This document shows, piece after piece, positions 40,038 to 49,569 of a stretch of DNA of 64,000 nt (position 1 is its first letter; each line of letters opens with the position of its first letter). The stretch spans positions 1,302,001-1,366,000 of the forward strand of contig OX595997.1 in NCBI GenBank assembly GCA_951394045.1. Reading direction: 5' to 3'. The notes under the pieces were generated by a model. That model made no database searches. It was not told the origin of the DNA and worked only from the letters and a program-made list of their open reading frames with translations. The position numbers were made by a program, and so were the translations under genes. This stretch comes from Nitzschia sp. DOCU1 (Eukaryota > Bacillariophyta > Bacillariophyceae > Bacillariales > Bacillariaceae).

Positions 40038-41464
40038 ATGAAACGATCTTCATCTCCCTCCGACCCCGCGAGCGGCGTCGCGGACAGCAGCGCAAGCAAC
40101 AATGGCAATCATAAACGAAGCAAAGTATCCAGTATTTGTGACTACAATGGGTATTCGTTTCAAAAACAAAAACCGGAAATCGAGACTGTGAAATCAAGCG
40201 AGCTCACGGCTTTGCAATTCTTTGACCGATTCATATCCCAGCGGAAACCCTGCATTTTACATTCCGCCCCCAGCGAAACAATGTTGGATGCTACCTGGAA
40301 AATGACTCCGCAAACTCTTGTGGACGTAGCCGGTCAAGAGGTAAGTACGGGCAGTGCAATTGCACACAAGACAAAAGGAGGCTTGTCTCATTCTTCGTAT
40401 AACAGGTGGTCCAAGTCGAAAAGCGATTTTCGTCTGAAGAATCGTTTGGTCAAAATCGAACCAAGTCGCGGCAGATTCAAATGACGATCAAGGAATTGGT
40501 GGACAAACTGAATCGGCCCGAAGGTGAACTATTGTATCTTTCGACACAACAACAACAACCCGAAAATGACACTAGTGACAATGAGCAAAAGCCACCGTCG
40601 GCCTTTCAAACTCCGTGTGCTCAGCTCCTAAAGGCAAAAATTCTACAGCCAACGCTACCATGGGCTTCTAATCTTCGATTGGAATCTTGTAATCTTTGGA
40701 TGGGGTCATCGTTGAATGGGAGCTCGTCGGGATTGCACCATGATTATCATGACAATTTTTATCTGTTGGTGCGCGGAAGCAAAGAGTTTCGACTCTACTC
40801 TCCCGATACAGCTCTAGCGATGGACACGTATGGAACCATTGAGCGAATACATGTTAATGGGGTAATTTCGTACGTGGGTTCCGAAACTAGGGCCGACGGA
40901 ACTCCAATCAAAGGACTGGACGATAATGAAAATGAATCGGGCAACGGCGACGCTTCCGATGACGACGGCCAAGACGATGATAGCGAGGAGGAAATTGTTT
41001 TGGGAAAGGGGTTTGACTACCAAAGCGATGACGACAGCGAGCACGATGATGCAGCCATAGACATGGATGGCCCGGATGACTTTGATAAATTGGTAGAAGG
41101 CAGCGGTGATGAAGATAAAGTGGAGACGCCTGGAACCGACAAGGACAAGCAAAACAACGATGAGTTGCTGGAAAGGCCCAACTGCTTTTCCCGCATTGAT
41201 CCGACCAATGTGGATCCAAAGATGCATGGTGACTTTCTTGAATGCAAGGAGTACGTGGTGAAATTGGAAGCGGGTCAAATTCTCTACCTGCCTGCTGGTT
41301 GGTTTCATTGTGTAACATCTTTCAGTTCTCCTCGTCACACTGAAAAGGAAGCAGACAAGGACAATGCTAATCAAGTTCATCTGGCATTGAACTACTGGTA
41401 TCATCCACCCGATCAGCTAGATTCCTTCGATTCTCCGTATCGGGATCGAAAGAGTCATACATGA
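40038..41464 (+). CDS. JmjC (cupin-8) oxygenase with acidic insert, two exons
   Basis: Exons are 40038-40340 and 40406-41464 across a 65-bp GT-AG intron in phase 0, giving 453 residues. It is an Fe(II)/2-oxoglutarate JmjC oxygenase of the cupin-8 group (JMJD5/JMJD7/HSPBAP1-like), which hydroxylate proteins or demethylate lysines. The iron ligands can be read: H-x-D in SGLHHDYHDNF at about 212 to 214, and the distal His in LPAGWFHCVTS at about 402. The strand NFYLLVRGSKEFRLYSP is also typical. Between the two iron sites, about residues 272 to 350 form a very acidic insert (runs of Asp, Glu, Ser) not common in the family. It probably loops out on the surface. The N terminus contains KRSSSPSD and HKRSK, possibly a nuclear signal. 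Confidence 0.85.
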
Positions 41465-41585
41465 TGGCAACGCAACTTCCCTCCTCGTGACTGCTGGGAA
41501 TTGAAGGTATTCATGGCCCCGTGGGCAACGAGTAAAAGTAGGAAAGGTATGCAAAATATTGTATCTATTTTTTACAAGGATGCGA

Positions 41586-43148
41586 CTATTGTCGCACTTG
41601 GATGCTTGCGACGCGTACCGGTTCTTTGAGAGCCCGCAGCGTTCGCAATGAATCGAATCCGCCGACGACTTTACCAAAGCAAACTTCCTGCTCGTCCAAT
41701 ACACCGCAGCTCCCTCGCGTCAAATGGATGGTAACAATCAAACCATGTTCCGCTCCCTTATGCGGGTTTCGTATGCCCAACACAAAACGGTCGTCGCTGT
41801 TAATGGATTGTTCGCGAAAGGTTAATTTTGATATGCTCGAAGTGGATGAAACAGCGGCTGTTGACGTGAGTTCGATAAAATCGTCGTCGCCGACATGAGA
41901 CAGCTCGGCGGGATTCCACTGGCCCTTTCGAACTTGATCCAACCACGACCAAGCAGCATAGGGAACCTCCTGGTGGGAAATGGCAAAGACGAGAGGAGAT
42001 GACAAGCCTTCCAGTGCGACCTCCGTTTCGATGGTTGGTACATCGGAAGCAGGAAATGCTGGAAAGGTATCCTGCAGTTGATGCCTGGCCATGTCCCGAA
42101 TCGTTGCTTGTAGAGATTTGACTTGGTTGTCATAATTCTCAAGTTTCTTTTGCTGGATGTAGGCTGGGTCAGAATCTTGAGAATGCAGAGTGTCCAGGAG
42201 ACCGCCCGCGATCTTTTCGCTCAAATCCATATGTTCGTAGTAGTTGGCCTGATAAAACTTTTGCTTTTTGGACGCTGTCTGTAGCTCCCCAATCATTCGA
42301 TTCTTTTCCGCATTTGCTTGAACCAGCGCTTTGTGTGCAAACTGCAGTCGAAAGTGCTCATTGGCAAAGTAGACGGCGGCCGCTAGGATAGAAGAAACAA
42401 ACAAAAATAATGCCCATCCTGAAGGTTGCGGAGGGCTGCAAGATCTTTTATTCACGTACTGATAGCAATCGTCCATCTGGTTGGAGAGGTCGGAGCTGTG
42501 CATGTTTTTTCTGGAAGAATAATCAACGTAGGGTCGTCCGTGCATTCCCCTCCTGGGCCCGTGCATGCTATTGGAACGGGTAACACCCCGCGTAGCGTTA
42601 TCAAATCCATCACCCTGGCGCCCCACTGGCATGGCTACCCCACTCTTTGCTCGAGTAACTGACGGGCGGCTTCGAATAGTTTTGCTATGATTGTCATAGC
42701 TAGGAGGTTCTTCCTGAATATCCGCTCCTTCAAAGAAGTTTCGACGTGGTGGCGGCGGAGCTGTCTTCGTCGTGTTGCCTAGGTACGAATGAAGCGAACT
42801 TCCGCCCAGAGGATCCATCTTCTCGGGAGGACGACTTTTGCTCACTTCTCCTCCTAACGTAGCAACCCTATTGCTTCGAGGCGGAGTTATAGATTGTGTG
42901 CGGTTCGCCGTTGTCACGCCGTCTTTTGCGACCAGCAGATTTTGTGGCGGCGACGCCTGCTGAGCATTCATGTTCCATCCCGGAACCTTTTGCAAATGCG
43001 CTAGAGCAGGGGAACCTCGAGGTGGGCTTTTATCCCAATGTCCCTTTGAACTTGGATGGAATTTGAGGTCAGGACTGGAGGGCTCGGGTGTAGGTGGCCC
43101 AGGGGCGGGTGCGGCTTGAGTGACCACGTGGGAGATGACACGGACCAT
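41586..43148 (-). CDS. membrane-anchored degenerate cyclophilin-like protein
   Basis: The ATG at 43148 gives 520 residues. The first 240 are Pro/Ser/Arg-rich and disordered. One transmembrane helix lies at about 244 to 262 (GWALFLFVSSILAAAVYFA), followed by a coiled coil of about 100 residues. The last 130 residues carry a cyclophilin-like fold: AEHGLIVTIHLTRGS, a cysteine-containing QEVCFGKVVGGFDSL block and a closing AS(I)QV strand. The FGKVVGG segment matches the end of cyclophilins. The usual catalytic Arg/Phe stretch is not present, so prolyl isomerase activity is doubtful. The domain probably serves in binding. The type II topology would place it in the secretory lumen. Gene structure is simple and convergent with the JmjC gene, 121 bp away. 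Confidence 0.65.
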   Translation of the reverse strand: MVRVISHVVTQAAPAPGPPTPEPSSPDLKFHPSSKGHWDKSPPRGSPALAHLQKVPGWNMNAQQASPPQNLLVAKDGVTTANRTQSITPPRSNRVATLGGEVSKSRPPEKMDPLGGSSLHSYLGNTTKTAPPPPRRNFFEGADIQEEPPSYDNHSKTIRSRPSVTRAKSGVAMPVGRQGDGFDNATRGVTRSNSMHGPRRGMHGRPYVDYSSRKNMHSSDLSNQMDDCYQYVNKRSCSPPQPSGWALFLFVSSILAAAVYFANEHFRLQFAHKALVQANAEKNRMIGELQTASKKQKFYQANYYEHMDLSEKIAGGLLDTLHSQDSDPAYIQQKKLENYDNQVKSLQATIRDMARHQLQDTFPAFPASDVPTIETEVALEGLSSPLVFAISHQEVPYAAWSWLDQVRKGQWNPAELSHVGDDDFIELTSTAAVSSTSSISKLTFREQSINSDDRFVLGIRNPHKGAEHGLIVTIHLTRGSCGVLDEQEVCFGKVVGGFDSLRTLRALKEPVRVASIQVRQ

Positions 43149-43807
43149 ATTGAATGTACCGTAAATGCTTGACAGGAGCACAGATTCAGAAAACGATTGG
43201 CGTCTCTCAAGAAAGTCCTTTTGAACAAATCAATTATTCTTGTTGTCCTGTTGTGGGCAGCTGCTTTGTTGAGCAAAGGCGATCCCTTTCCAAACTTTTT
43301 GTGGAGAGAGACGGTGCCGTGAGTGAGAGGCTCGGTCGTCTTCGGTTCCCTTCCCTTTCGTTTTTGCATCCAACACGACGGTGGGGGCGCGCTGGATTAG
43401 ATAGCAAGAAAATACCGGCACGGAGAGAGGAGGTTTTCATCATTTATGGCATGTTACATATGCCCAGGGTGTCAATAAAGATTGGGCGGAGTAATCTTTA
43501 TTACGTGGAAGTCGGGAAAGGCGAGAATTGCCCCGGTTCGTAAGTCATCCCATTACTTAAGGTTTCGACATTTCACGAAGAAAATGACTTCTTTCGACTT
43601 CAGGACGGCCGGGACCATCGTACGCATGACGGTTGACTCCTTTCAGTCGGATATCTTTCCCCCGCCGCGCGCCCTCCCGCCATTTTCGGCTCTGCCGCCA
43701 ACGACGACAAGCGGCGTCCATCAAATGTTTTAGCATGAACCCAAGCAACACTTCTCATTTCATTGCTGACCCTGTATGTTAAATCCACATACCACACATC
43801 TTATATA
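43149..43807. promoter_or_regulatory. divergent intergenic region
   Basis: This 659-bp gap separates the cyclophilin-like gene (minus) from the RCC1-like gene (plus). It is GC-rich in its middle with no supported gene. Both promoters should be here. Confidence 0.35.
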
Positions 43808-45064
43808 ATGTTTGGAAGAGTACTCAGATCTAGAGGGACTTTAGGTCTTGCTACGGCGTTACGACGATGCCAAGCTTCCGTAAGTGGGGGCGACGCTGCG
43901 GCGACGCGACGAAGCTTGTCGTCCGATTCGTCGTCATCCACACCGTCCATTCAGTCGTTGTCGCTCTACACGTGGGGAACGAACTCCAACGGTTGTCTTC
44001 TCCATGATACAGCGGAAAAGATTATATGGGAACCCACCAAGGTGGAGCAAGAAGCCTTGAGCGGCGGTATTGCCAGTGTAACGTGTGGTCCCACCGATAC
44101 GGCAGTCGTTTTGAAGAATGGAGATGTGCTGGTCGCTGGCACCAACAAATCAGGTCAACTGGGACTTGGACACACCAATCCCGTCCCCAAGTTGACCAAA
44201 ATTCCTAATTTACCGCCCGGGGAAAAAGTGGCGCTGGGTCCTAGCAATGCCGCTGTGGTGACCAAAGAAGGCGATTTGTATACGTTTGGATTTGGAGGAT
44301 CGCTCGTGGCAGGTATGGGATGCCTTGGTCAAGGTGACGGAGAGTCGTATTTGGAACCCAAACTAGTAGAATCTCTGGTAGAAGATGGATGCTATGCCAA
44401 AGACGTTGTGATGGGCGAGTCTCACATGACCGTCTTGACGCGAGAAGGCGAGGTATTGACGACGGGCTCGTCGAGCTACGGCCGACTAGGCAACGGAGAA
44501 ACGTCTGTGGATCAACTCTTTTTGGAGCCAGTGGAAATTCTAAAAAAGGCGGATCAAATTGCTGGTGGAAAATCCTTCACTCTGGCGTTGTTGGATGGCG
44601 TGGTCTACGGCTGGGGAAGGAATCACAAGGGCCAGCTTGGAACTGGATTTGGCATGGCGGTAGATATGTATTCGATGGAACAAGTTCCCTACCTTTTGGA
44701 CGCCGACGAGCTACTCAATCGAACCGTCACCAAGGTGGCAGCTGGACATTCACATGCGGCGTGCATTACCGATAGCGGCGAGTTGTTCACTTGGGGATCC
44801 AGTCTCTTTTTGGAGCCAGTTCGCGTTCCAGAAGTCTTGCACACCAGAATTATTGACGTTGCGTGTGGGAACGACTACACCATGGCTCTATCGGAAGATC
44901 ATCACATATATGTATGGGGAGCTGGCAAGACGGGAACACTTGGATTAGGATCCAACACAAAGAATCTCAATCAAGCCCAGCTGATCCATTCGTTGACCGA
45001 CCATCACGTTGTGTCCATGTCGGCTGGATGGTCACATGCTGCCTGTATCGTGGAACAAGTGTAA
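43808..45064 (+). CDS. RCC1-repeat protein, probably mitochondrial
   Basis: The only ATG in frame near the start is at 43808, giving 418 residues. The N terminus (MFGRVLRSRGTLGLATALRR) is basic and amphipathic, as in mitochondrial presequences. Seven RCC1-type blades follow. Clear units are LYTWGTNSNGCL, VLVAGTNKSGQLGLGH, LYTFGFGGSL, GWGRNHKGQLGTG, LFTWGSSLFLEP and YVWGAGKTGTLGLGS, interleaved with VAAGHSHAACI-type loops. The seven-bladed propeller could be a guanine exchange or structural scaffold. Length and targeting recall the mitochondrial RCC1L (WBSCR16) group that acts in ribosome biogenesis or fusion. That assignment is inference. Confidence 0.8.
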   Translation: MFGRVLRSRGTLGLATALRRCQASVSGGDAAATRRSLSSDSSSSTPSIQSLSLYTWGTNSNGCLLHDTAEKIIWEPTKVEQEALSGGIASVTCGPTDTAVVLKNGDVLVAGTNKSGQLGLGHTNPVPKLTKIPNLPPGEKVALGPSNAAVVTKEGDLYTFGFGGSLVAGMGCLGQGDGESYLEPKLVESLVEDGCYAKDVVMGESHMTVLTREGEVLTTGSSSYGRLGNGETSVDQLFLEPVEILKKADQIAGGKSFTLALLDGVVYGWGRNHKGQLGTGFGMAVDMYSMEQVPYLLDADELLNRTVTKVAAGHSHAACITDSGELFTWGSSLFLEPVRVPEVLHTRIIDVACGNDYTMALSEDHHIYVWGAGKTGTLGLGSNTKNLNQAQLIHSLTDHHVVSMSAGWSHAACIVEQV

Positions 45065-45372
45065 GGCGCAGACAGACTAGAAATTGCTTTTTCTAAAGTA
45101 TGTCGCCAGTCGTTACCCTGCCTAGAGAGTTATCGCTCGTTAGCTCGTTTCCTCCCCCATTTTTCAACGCTGACGTCAGCACGCATAGGGGCACCCGCCG
45201 CATCACTTATTCTCTCTATGTTTCCATTTCTGACGACGACCATGGCGAAAGCCAAAGTGAGCAGTTGACCGTCATTCATTTTGCAGCTCAACGGCCTCTG
45301 GTGTACAAAGGTGACACGCATCATCTTCACATATTGGTGGTTGACCTGTTACGCGCTTTCTAGAAGAGGACG
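45065..45372. other. intergenic, 0.31 kb
   Basis: A short gap between two plus-strand genes. An 87-codon open frame is present but has no motif and ends just before the next gene. Confidence 0.4.
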
Positions 45373-45954
45373 ATGTATCGACACTCTTGGCGGATTGCCC
45401 GCCGAACATATTTCACCAATGGTCAAGTGACCAAGTCGAATGATCCGTTTGCTATATTGGGCTTGGAGTGGGGCGATGGCGCCAGCAGTTCCGAAATCAA
45501 AGCTGCATTCCGCCGCCAAGCCAGACTTTTGCATCCCGACGTCAACAAGACGGATACGCCGGAACAAGCCATTCAAAAGTTTCAAAAACTTCAAAAGGCC
45601 TACGAATCGTTGATGAAATCAGTGGCAGGGCAAGACAATTTAGATTTAGAAGAATGGAGAGTGGCTATATGGAGGCAAGGGGATCGAATTGCTTTGGATC
45701 GGACTGATGTCGCTGGTGTCAAGCGGAAACGACCCGTCCAGCCGGCGTCTACGAAATTGTACGGGAGAGAACTGGGGCATCCCAGTGGACGAGGAAATGC
45801 GGTCAAGGGAGAATACATTGGAGAAGGGAAACGGCCTTCATCGGTGGGTACTGGTCGATCCAAGTGGGTGCAACCCAAAGAATTCAAGCCCTGGAATCCA
45901 CATGAGAATACTATGGTACGAGTATCGGATGTAGTTGGAAAGGACAAAAAGTGA
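45373..45954 (+). CDS. mitochondrial J-domain protein
   Basis: The protein is 193 residues. A short basic leader (MYRHSWRIARRTYFTNGQV) suggests mitochondrial import. The J domain spans about 22 to 85 with the HPD triad in LLHPDVNK, and the DPFAILGLEWGDGASSSEIK start is standard. J domains activate an Hsp70 partner. The rest (about 85 to 193) is basic with no Gly/Phe or zinc region, so this is a type III J-protein. The segment ALDRTDVAGVKRKRPVQP and the C-terminal KWVQPKEFKPWNPHENTM are distinctive and could bind a client. The gene is intronless. Confidence 0.8.
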   Translation: MYRHSWRIARRTYFTNGQVTKSNDPFAILGLEWGDGASSSEIKAAFRRQARLLHPDVNKTDTPEQAIQKFQKLQKAYESLMKSVAGQDNLDLEEWRVAIWRQGDRIALDRTDVAGVKRKRPVQPASTKLYGRELGHPSGRGNAVKGEYIGEGKRPSSVGTGRSKWVQPKEFKPWNPHENTMVRVSDVVGKDKK

Positions 45955-46485
45955 ACGATGAATCGGAAACGAAACGAAGCCCAGGGCATTGGAAGGCAGA
46001 CTGTGATACGTATGGCCCATTGAATTTCATGGTCATATCAAATCGACGTTGTCGGTGCGTTGCTGGCTTTATAGGAAGCCAACTCCTGGTTTACCGACCA
46101 TCCTGCAAGCAATATCGAGTTGTTCAGCAGCTCGACTGCAAAATCGTCGACAGCAACCTACTTTAGCATCTTATGATGTATCAAGTCTGGAAATAAAACC
46201 TTTGTTTTCAACTAGCGTTGAGTTAACAACTTTCAAGTATTGAGAGATTAACTCCTGCCTAAATATCGCGACGTGCATCGTCCTCAAGGAGACGGTATAG
46301 CCTGCTCGGTTGATCTACTCAACACAGTAACGATTATAATTATCTTTGTGTCTGCCGATCCGTGTTGCGTAGAAATGCGACTGCTTCGCCTGGAGGAAAG
46401 GGCGACAGTCCCGTATCCGTTCGCGAAACTACAGCAGTTGATGATGGTAAATGTTTGGCAAACAGAATCAGTTCGACCTTCTCTT
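45955..46485. other. intergenic between convergent genes
   Basis: A 531-bp gap between two 3' ends. Open frames of up to 134 codons occur but overlap the next gene in the opposite strand, and their composition is not gene-like. Confidence 0.45.
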
Positions 46486-47787
46486 TTACGCACAAAGAGT
46501 AAGATAGACCAAGTAGGTGGCGGGGAACACGCCCATGATCAAGCCGCCTCCAAAATGAAGGACTTGCGACCAAAGAGGATCCTTGTCAAAGGGTGCCAGA
46601 AACGACCGCCGCCTCATGGATGCTGGCGTAAGCATCCATGCCACCCACGCCAACAAAATAGGCCCTATGGTCACTAGCATGGCACCCAACCAAGGCGAAA
46701 TGTCATTACGAAGTATCCAAACTAGCGCCCAGAGAGACACCCATGCGCCATTGAAAAAGGGATGATCAGGAATGAGGCCTAGACGTGCCTTTGGGTCGAC
46801 ACTGGCCAGCTTCGTCTTGTCGTCGTCGCCACTACTAGCATCCACCTTGAGTGTTGCCCGGTACGTTCCAAACCACAAATCAAAGGGAACGGACTGCGGC
46901 ACTCCATAATTACAATCAGTATACCGATGATGCACGTAATGTACCGAATCCGCATTGAAATGATCTTCAAAGCCAGAATGACTCGCGGCCGGAGATATAA
47001 CTAGATGGACGCCCATCCAAAAGATGATCAAAGGATGCCAGCAAGCAAATAGGCACGGCAAATAGGAAGTGTAGTACATCATGTGTTCGAGTGGATGCAT
47101 GCAAAGTCCCGAAAAGGGCTCCACGTCCGTGTTTCGGTGGTGTAACGAATGAATCGGCTTGTACAGAAATTGTGCATGAATCAATCGATGAGCAAAATAA
47201 AAATGAAGGCTGCGACAGTCCGGCAGCAAAATACAAATCAGTAGAGTCTGCCAAAACAGGGCGGGTTCTTCCTGAAGACTCAAATGCTCGTGTCGAAAAG
47301 GAATTTTTCCGGCTTGATAGCAGCTCAAAAAGGCCACTTCCGTAGCCGTCCATTGCAATACACCGAGCCACGTATAAAACATGTTGTGCAGAACCTTACC
47401 CCACTGGTAGACTCGATTCGGCCCAAAGGGTCGTTTTCCCCAGTGCCACCAGTACAAGGAAATATGCCAAAAGCCGACATATCCAAACGCAAGCAAGTGG
47501 TTGACAAGTAGTCGCTCCCAGAGATGATCCTGCCACGTTCGATTCGAATCTTGGAGGTTGTAAGGAGCCACCCACCAAACCAAGCACGCCAAGACAAACC
47601 ACGAAAGGTTTGGTGAGTAAAAAAAGGCTTTGCCTGAGACGATTTGCCATAACATTTCGGAGAGTCGCTCGGGACATTGGACTTTGGTGGTGCCGGGCGG
47701 CTGGGTGGTGTCCACACTTTCGTCGACTCGAAAAAAGGAACCGTGCACTGTGCCGCCAATGCCATCGAAAAGTGATGCTATCCCCAT
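46486..47787 (-). CDS. fatty-acid hydroxylase/sterol desaturase superfamily enzyme
   Basis: The ATG at 47787 gives 433 residues. The enzyme belongs to the di-iron membrane hydroxylases that act on sterols, fatty acids or carotenoids. Histidine boxes can be read in order: HFYFAHRLIH, HSLHHRN, a further HPLEH, and HYVHHRYTDCNYG. Hydrophobic helices flank them, as expected for an ER enzyme that binds two irons. The C terminus has two more helices (WVSLWALVWIL and MLVTIGPILLAWVAW). The long N-terminal part before the first box, about 160 residues, is larger than in most members. I cannot tell the substrate. Confidence 0.82.
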   Translation of the reverse strand: MGIASLFDGIGGTVHGSFFRVDESVDTTQPPGTTKVQCPERLSEMLWQIVSGKAFFYSPNLSWFVLACLVWWVAPYNLQDSNRTWQDHLWERLLVNHLLAFGYVGFWHISLYWWHWGKRPFGPNRVYQWGKVLHNMFYTWLGVLQWTATEVAFLSCYQAGKIPFRHEHLSLQEEPALFWQTLLICILLPDCRSLHFYFAHRLIHAQFLYKPIHSLHHRNTDVEPFSGLCMHPLEHMMYYTSYLPCLFACWHPLIIFWMGVHLVISPAASHSGFEDHFNADSVHYVHHRYTDCNYGVPQSVPFDLWFGTYRATLKVDASSGDDDKTKLASVDPKARLGLIPDHPFFNGAWVSLWALVWILRNDISPWLGAMLVTIGPILLAWVAWMLTPASMRRRSFLAPFDKDPLWSQVLHFGGGLIMGVFPATYLVYLTLCA

Positions 47788-48287
47788 GATGTCGCCGTGA
47801 AAACTCCACCACAATGTATGCTACTGGTCAATAGGAACTGGATGGGAAAGAGCCGCTTCGGGGTTTTGTGGTACAATAGACGCTGGGACAGCGTGTCGTC
47901 TTTTGGTCATCATCGTCCGCAGACTTCTTCGCTTTCTTCTTATTCGATCACGAAAAAAGATACGGGTCACGAATTTAGAGCGATCGAAGAAGTCATAGAT
48001 GGAGTCGATCGTGTCGTCGTCCCTACGTCATCGTGCGTACCGGTACGGCGTGCGGGTGCGCGTGGAAATGGCGCGAAAAAATGAGAACACCGAGAAAAAG
48101 AAGACTTTTGCTTCCATAATGAATGAGCGAGCATGGCACACAACCATGACATTCCATCACTGCGTTCGGGTTCTTCCATTGGTGATGAGACCATGGTATT
48201 CTCATCCTCCATTCGAGAAAAGAAACAAGAGTCACAACTTTACAATATTATTGCGAGAAGAAACGATCTGCCTTGTTCATTAAGCTT
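47788..48287. promoter_or_regulatory. divergent intergenic region
   Basis: This 500-bp gap lies between the hydroxylase-like (minus) and tubby/LURP-like (plus) genes. No third gene is supported. Confidence 0.35.
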
Positions 48288-49346
48288 ATGGGTCCTTTTA
48301 CAGATATTAACGTTCCTACTAACAACCCCGTGCATCTTGTCAGCAACAATCCATTTGCCAACGCAGCAGCACAGCAGGAGGATGACATGAACGCCTCCTC
48401 ACTCGACCCGCTGGTACAAAGCGAAGAAGATGAAGAAGATCCCCACAATATTCCAGAGGATGCCGTGGGCTGGGAACCTTGTGTGAGCGATCAGGAATTA
48501 TATGTTCCATTGGCCGAAACCTGGCATTATCATCGATTCATCAAGAATCGTCACGGGCAAACCATATTTTGTCTTTTAAAGGAAGAACAAATCGGTCGTC
48601 TGATACCGTCGTCGTCGGGGGAACCGATTCTGCGCATGATTGTGGGAGACTCCAATGGGCAAGTGGTCGCTGTGATTGTTCGAGAAGCCAAGCATGGCAA
48701 GGACGGTTATACCGTTTATGGGCCAAGATCTGCGGTGGAAACCTTGCTAGGGACGACCGATGAGTCTAGTGACAACAATGAAGTATCGCACAGTGGATTC
48801 TTTCACGATCACCTGATTGGACCAATCCACCGCCAATCAGCAACACAGGAACATGCGCCCTATCCATTTCAGTATCACCCCCAAGAATCGCGAGACGACA
48901 GCGATATCACACTAGAATTGTATCCGATTGTATCCGTGGTTCAAGGAGTCTTGGGGAAAACGTATACAGTTCAATCGCACGACGCTAATAGGACCATACA
49001 CTGGCGGGCCGATAACGGACAGTTCCGAAAAACTCTCCTATGTTGTCCCTGGTGCATTGTCATGGGGATTTGCATGTGGCAATTCGAATTTCAAGACATG
49101 AATTTCCGCAAGAGTAATAGAAGAAAGATGCCCTGGCGCCGACGGCCGCAGGTTGCTCCTGGGTTGGTGCATAATCATCATGACGCCAATCGTTCTTCCT
49201 CTTTATCGTCGCACGAAGGAATCGGACCAGTAGTTTTGATCCGTGATCAGGAAATCAGGGCCGTCAGCGTGGCAGCTGGGACGAGCCCATTACTTGCACT
49301 GTGTGTCACCTACGCCATGGATCGTTTGACCCGCCCTCTTCTTTAA
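48288..49346 (+). CDS. possible tubby/LURP-one-like protein
   Basis: The first ATG is at 48288 and gives 352 residues. After an acidic Asn/Asp/Glu-rich leader, the body alternates beta strands: LYVPLAETWHYHRFIKNRHG, ILRMIVGDSNGQVVAVIVRE, YTVYGPRSAVETLLG, LELYPIVSVVQGVLGKTYTV, VLIRDQEIRAVSVAAGTS. A final hydrophobic helix reads LLALCVTYAMDRLT. The pattern of strands around one hydrophobic C-terminal helix is that of the tubby and LURP-one (scramblase-like) superfamily. Sequence identity to a named member is not evident. Two cysteines lie in the center (CCPWC). The function is unknown. Confidence 0.4.
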   Translation: MGPFTDINVPTNNPVHLVSNNPFANAAAQQEDDMNASSLDPLVQSEEDEEDPHNIPEDAVGWEPCVSDQELYVPLAETWHYHRFIKNRHGQTIFCLLKEEQIGRLIPSSSGEPILRMIVGDSNGQVVAVIVREAKHGKDGYTVYGPRSAVETLLGTTDESSDNNEVSHSGFFHDHLIGPIHRQSATQEHAPYPFQYHPQESRDDSDITLELYPIVSVVQGVLGKTYTVQSHDANRTIHWRADNGQFRKTLLCCPWCIVMGICMWQFEFQDMNFRKSNRRKMPWRRRPQVAPGLVHNHHDANRSSSLSSHEGIGPVVLIRDQEIRAVSVAAGTSPLLALCVTYAMDRLTRPLL

Positions 49347-49569
49347 AGACAAAATAAGATAAGAGGCCCATCCAAAACCGGCACATGGATTGATTGATCC
49401 ATCACTTACAAAGGTCAATAGTTAACCGGCCTAACTATTAACTGCTAGCGTTATTACTGCATGTCGACATGAAGTGATTTCGAACGTTCATTCGAAAAAC
49501 AAACATATATTGCCCCGAGCCGAAGCTGCCCCAAGGATGACGGGTCATAAAGTGGTAATGTAATGTACT

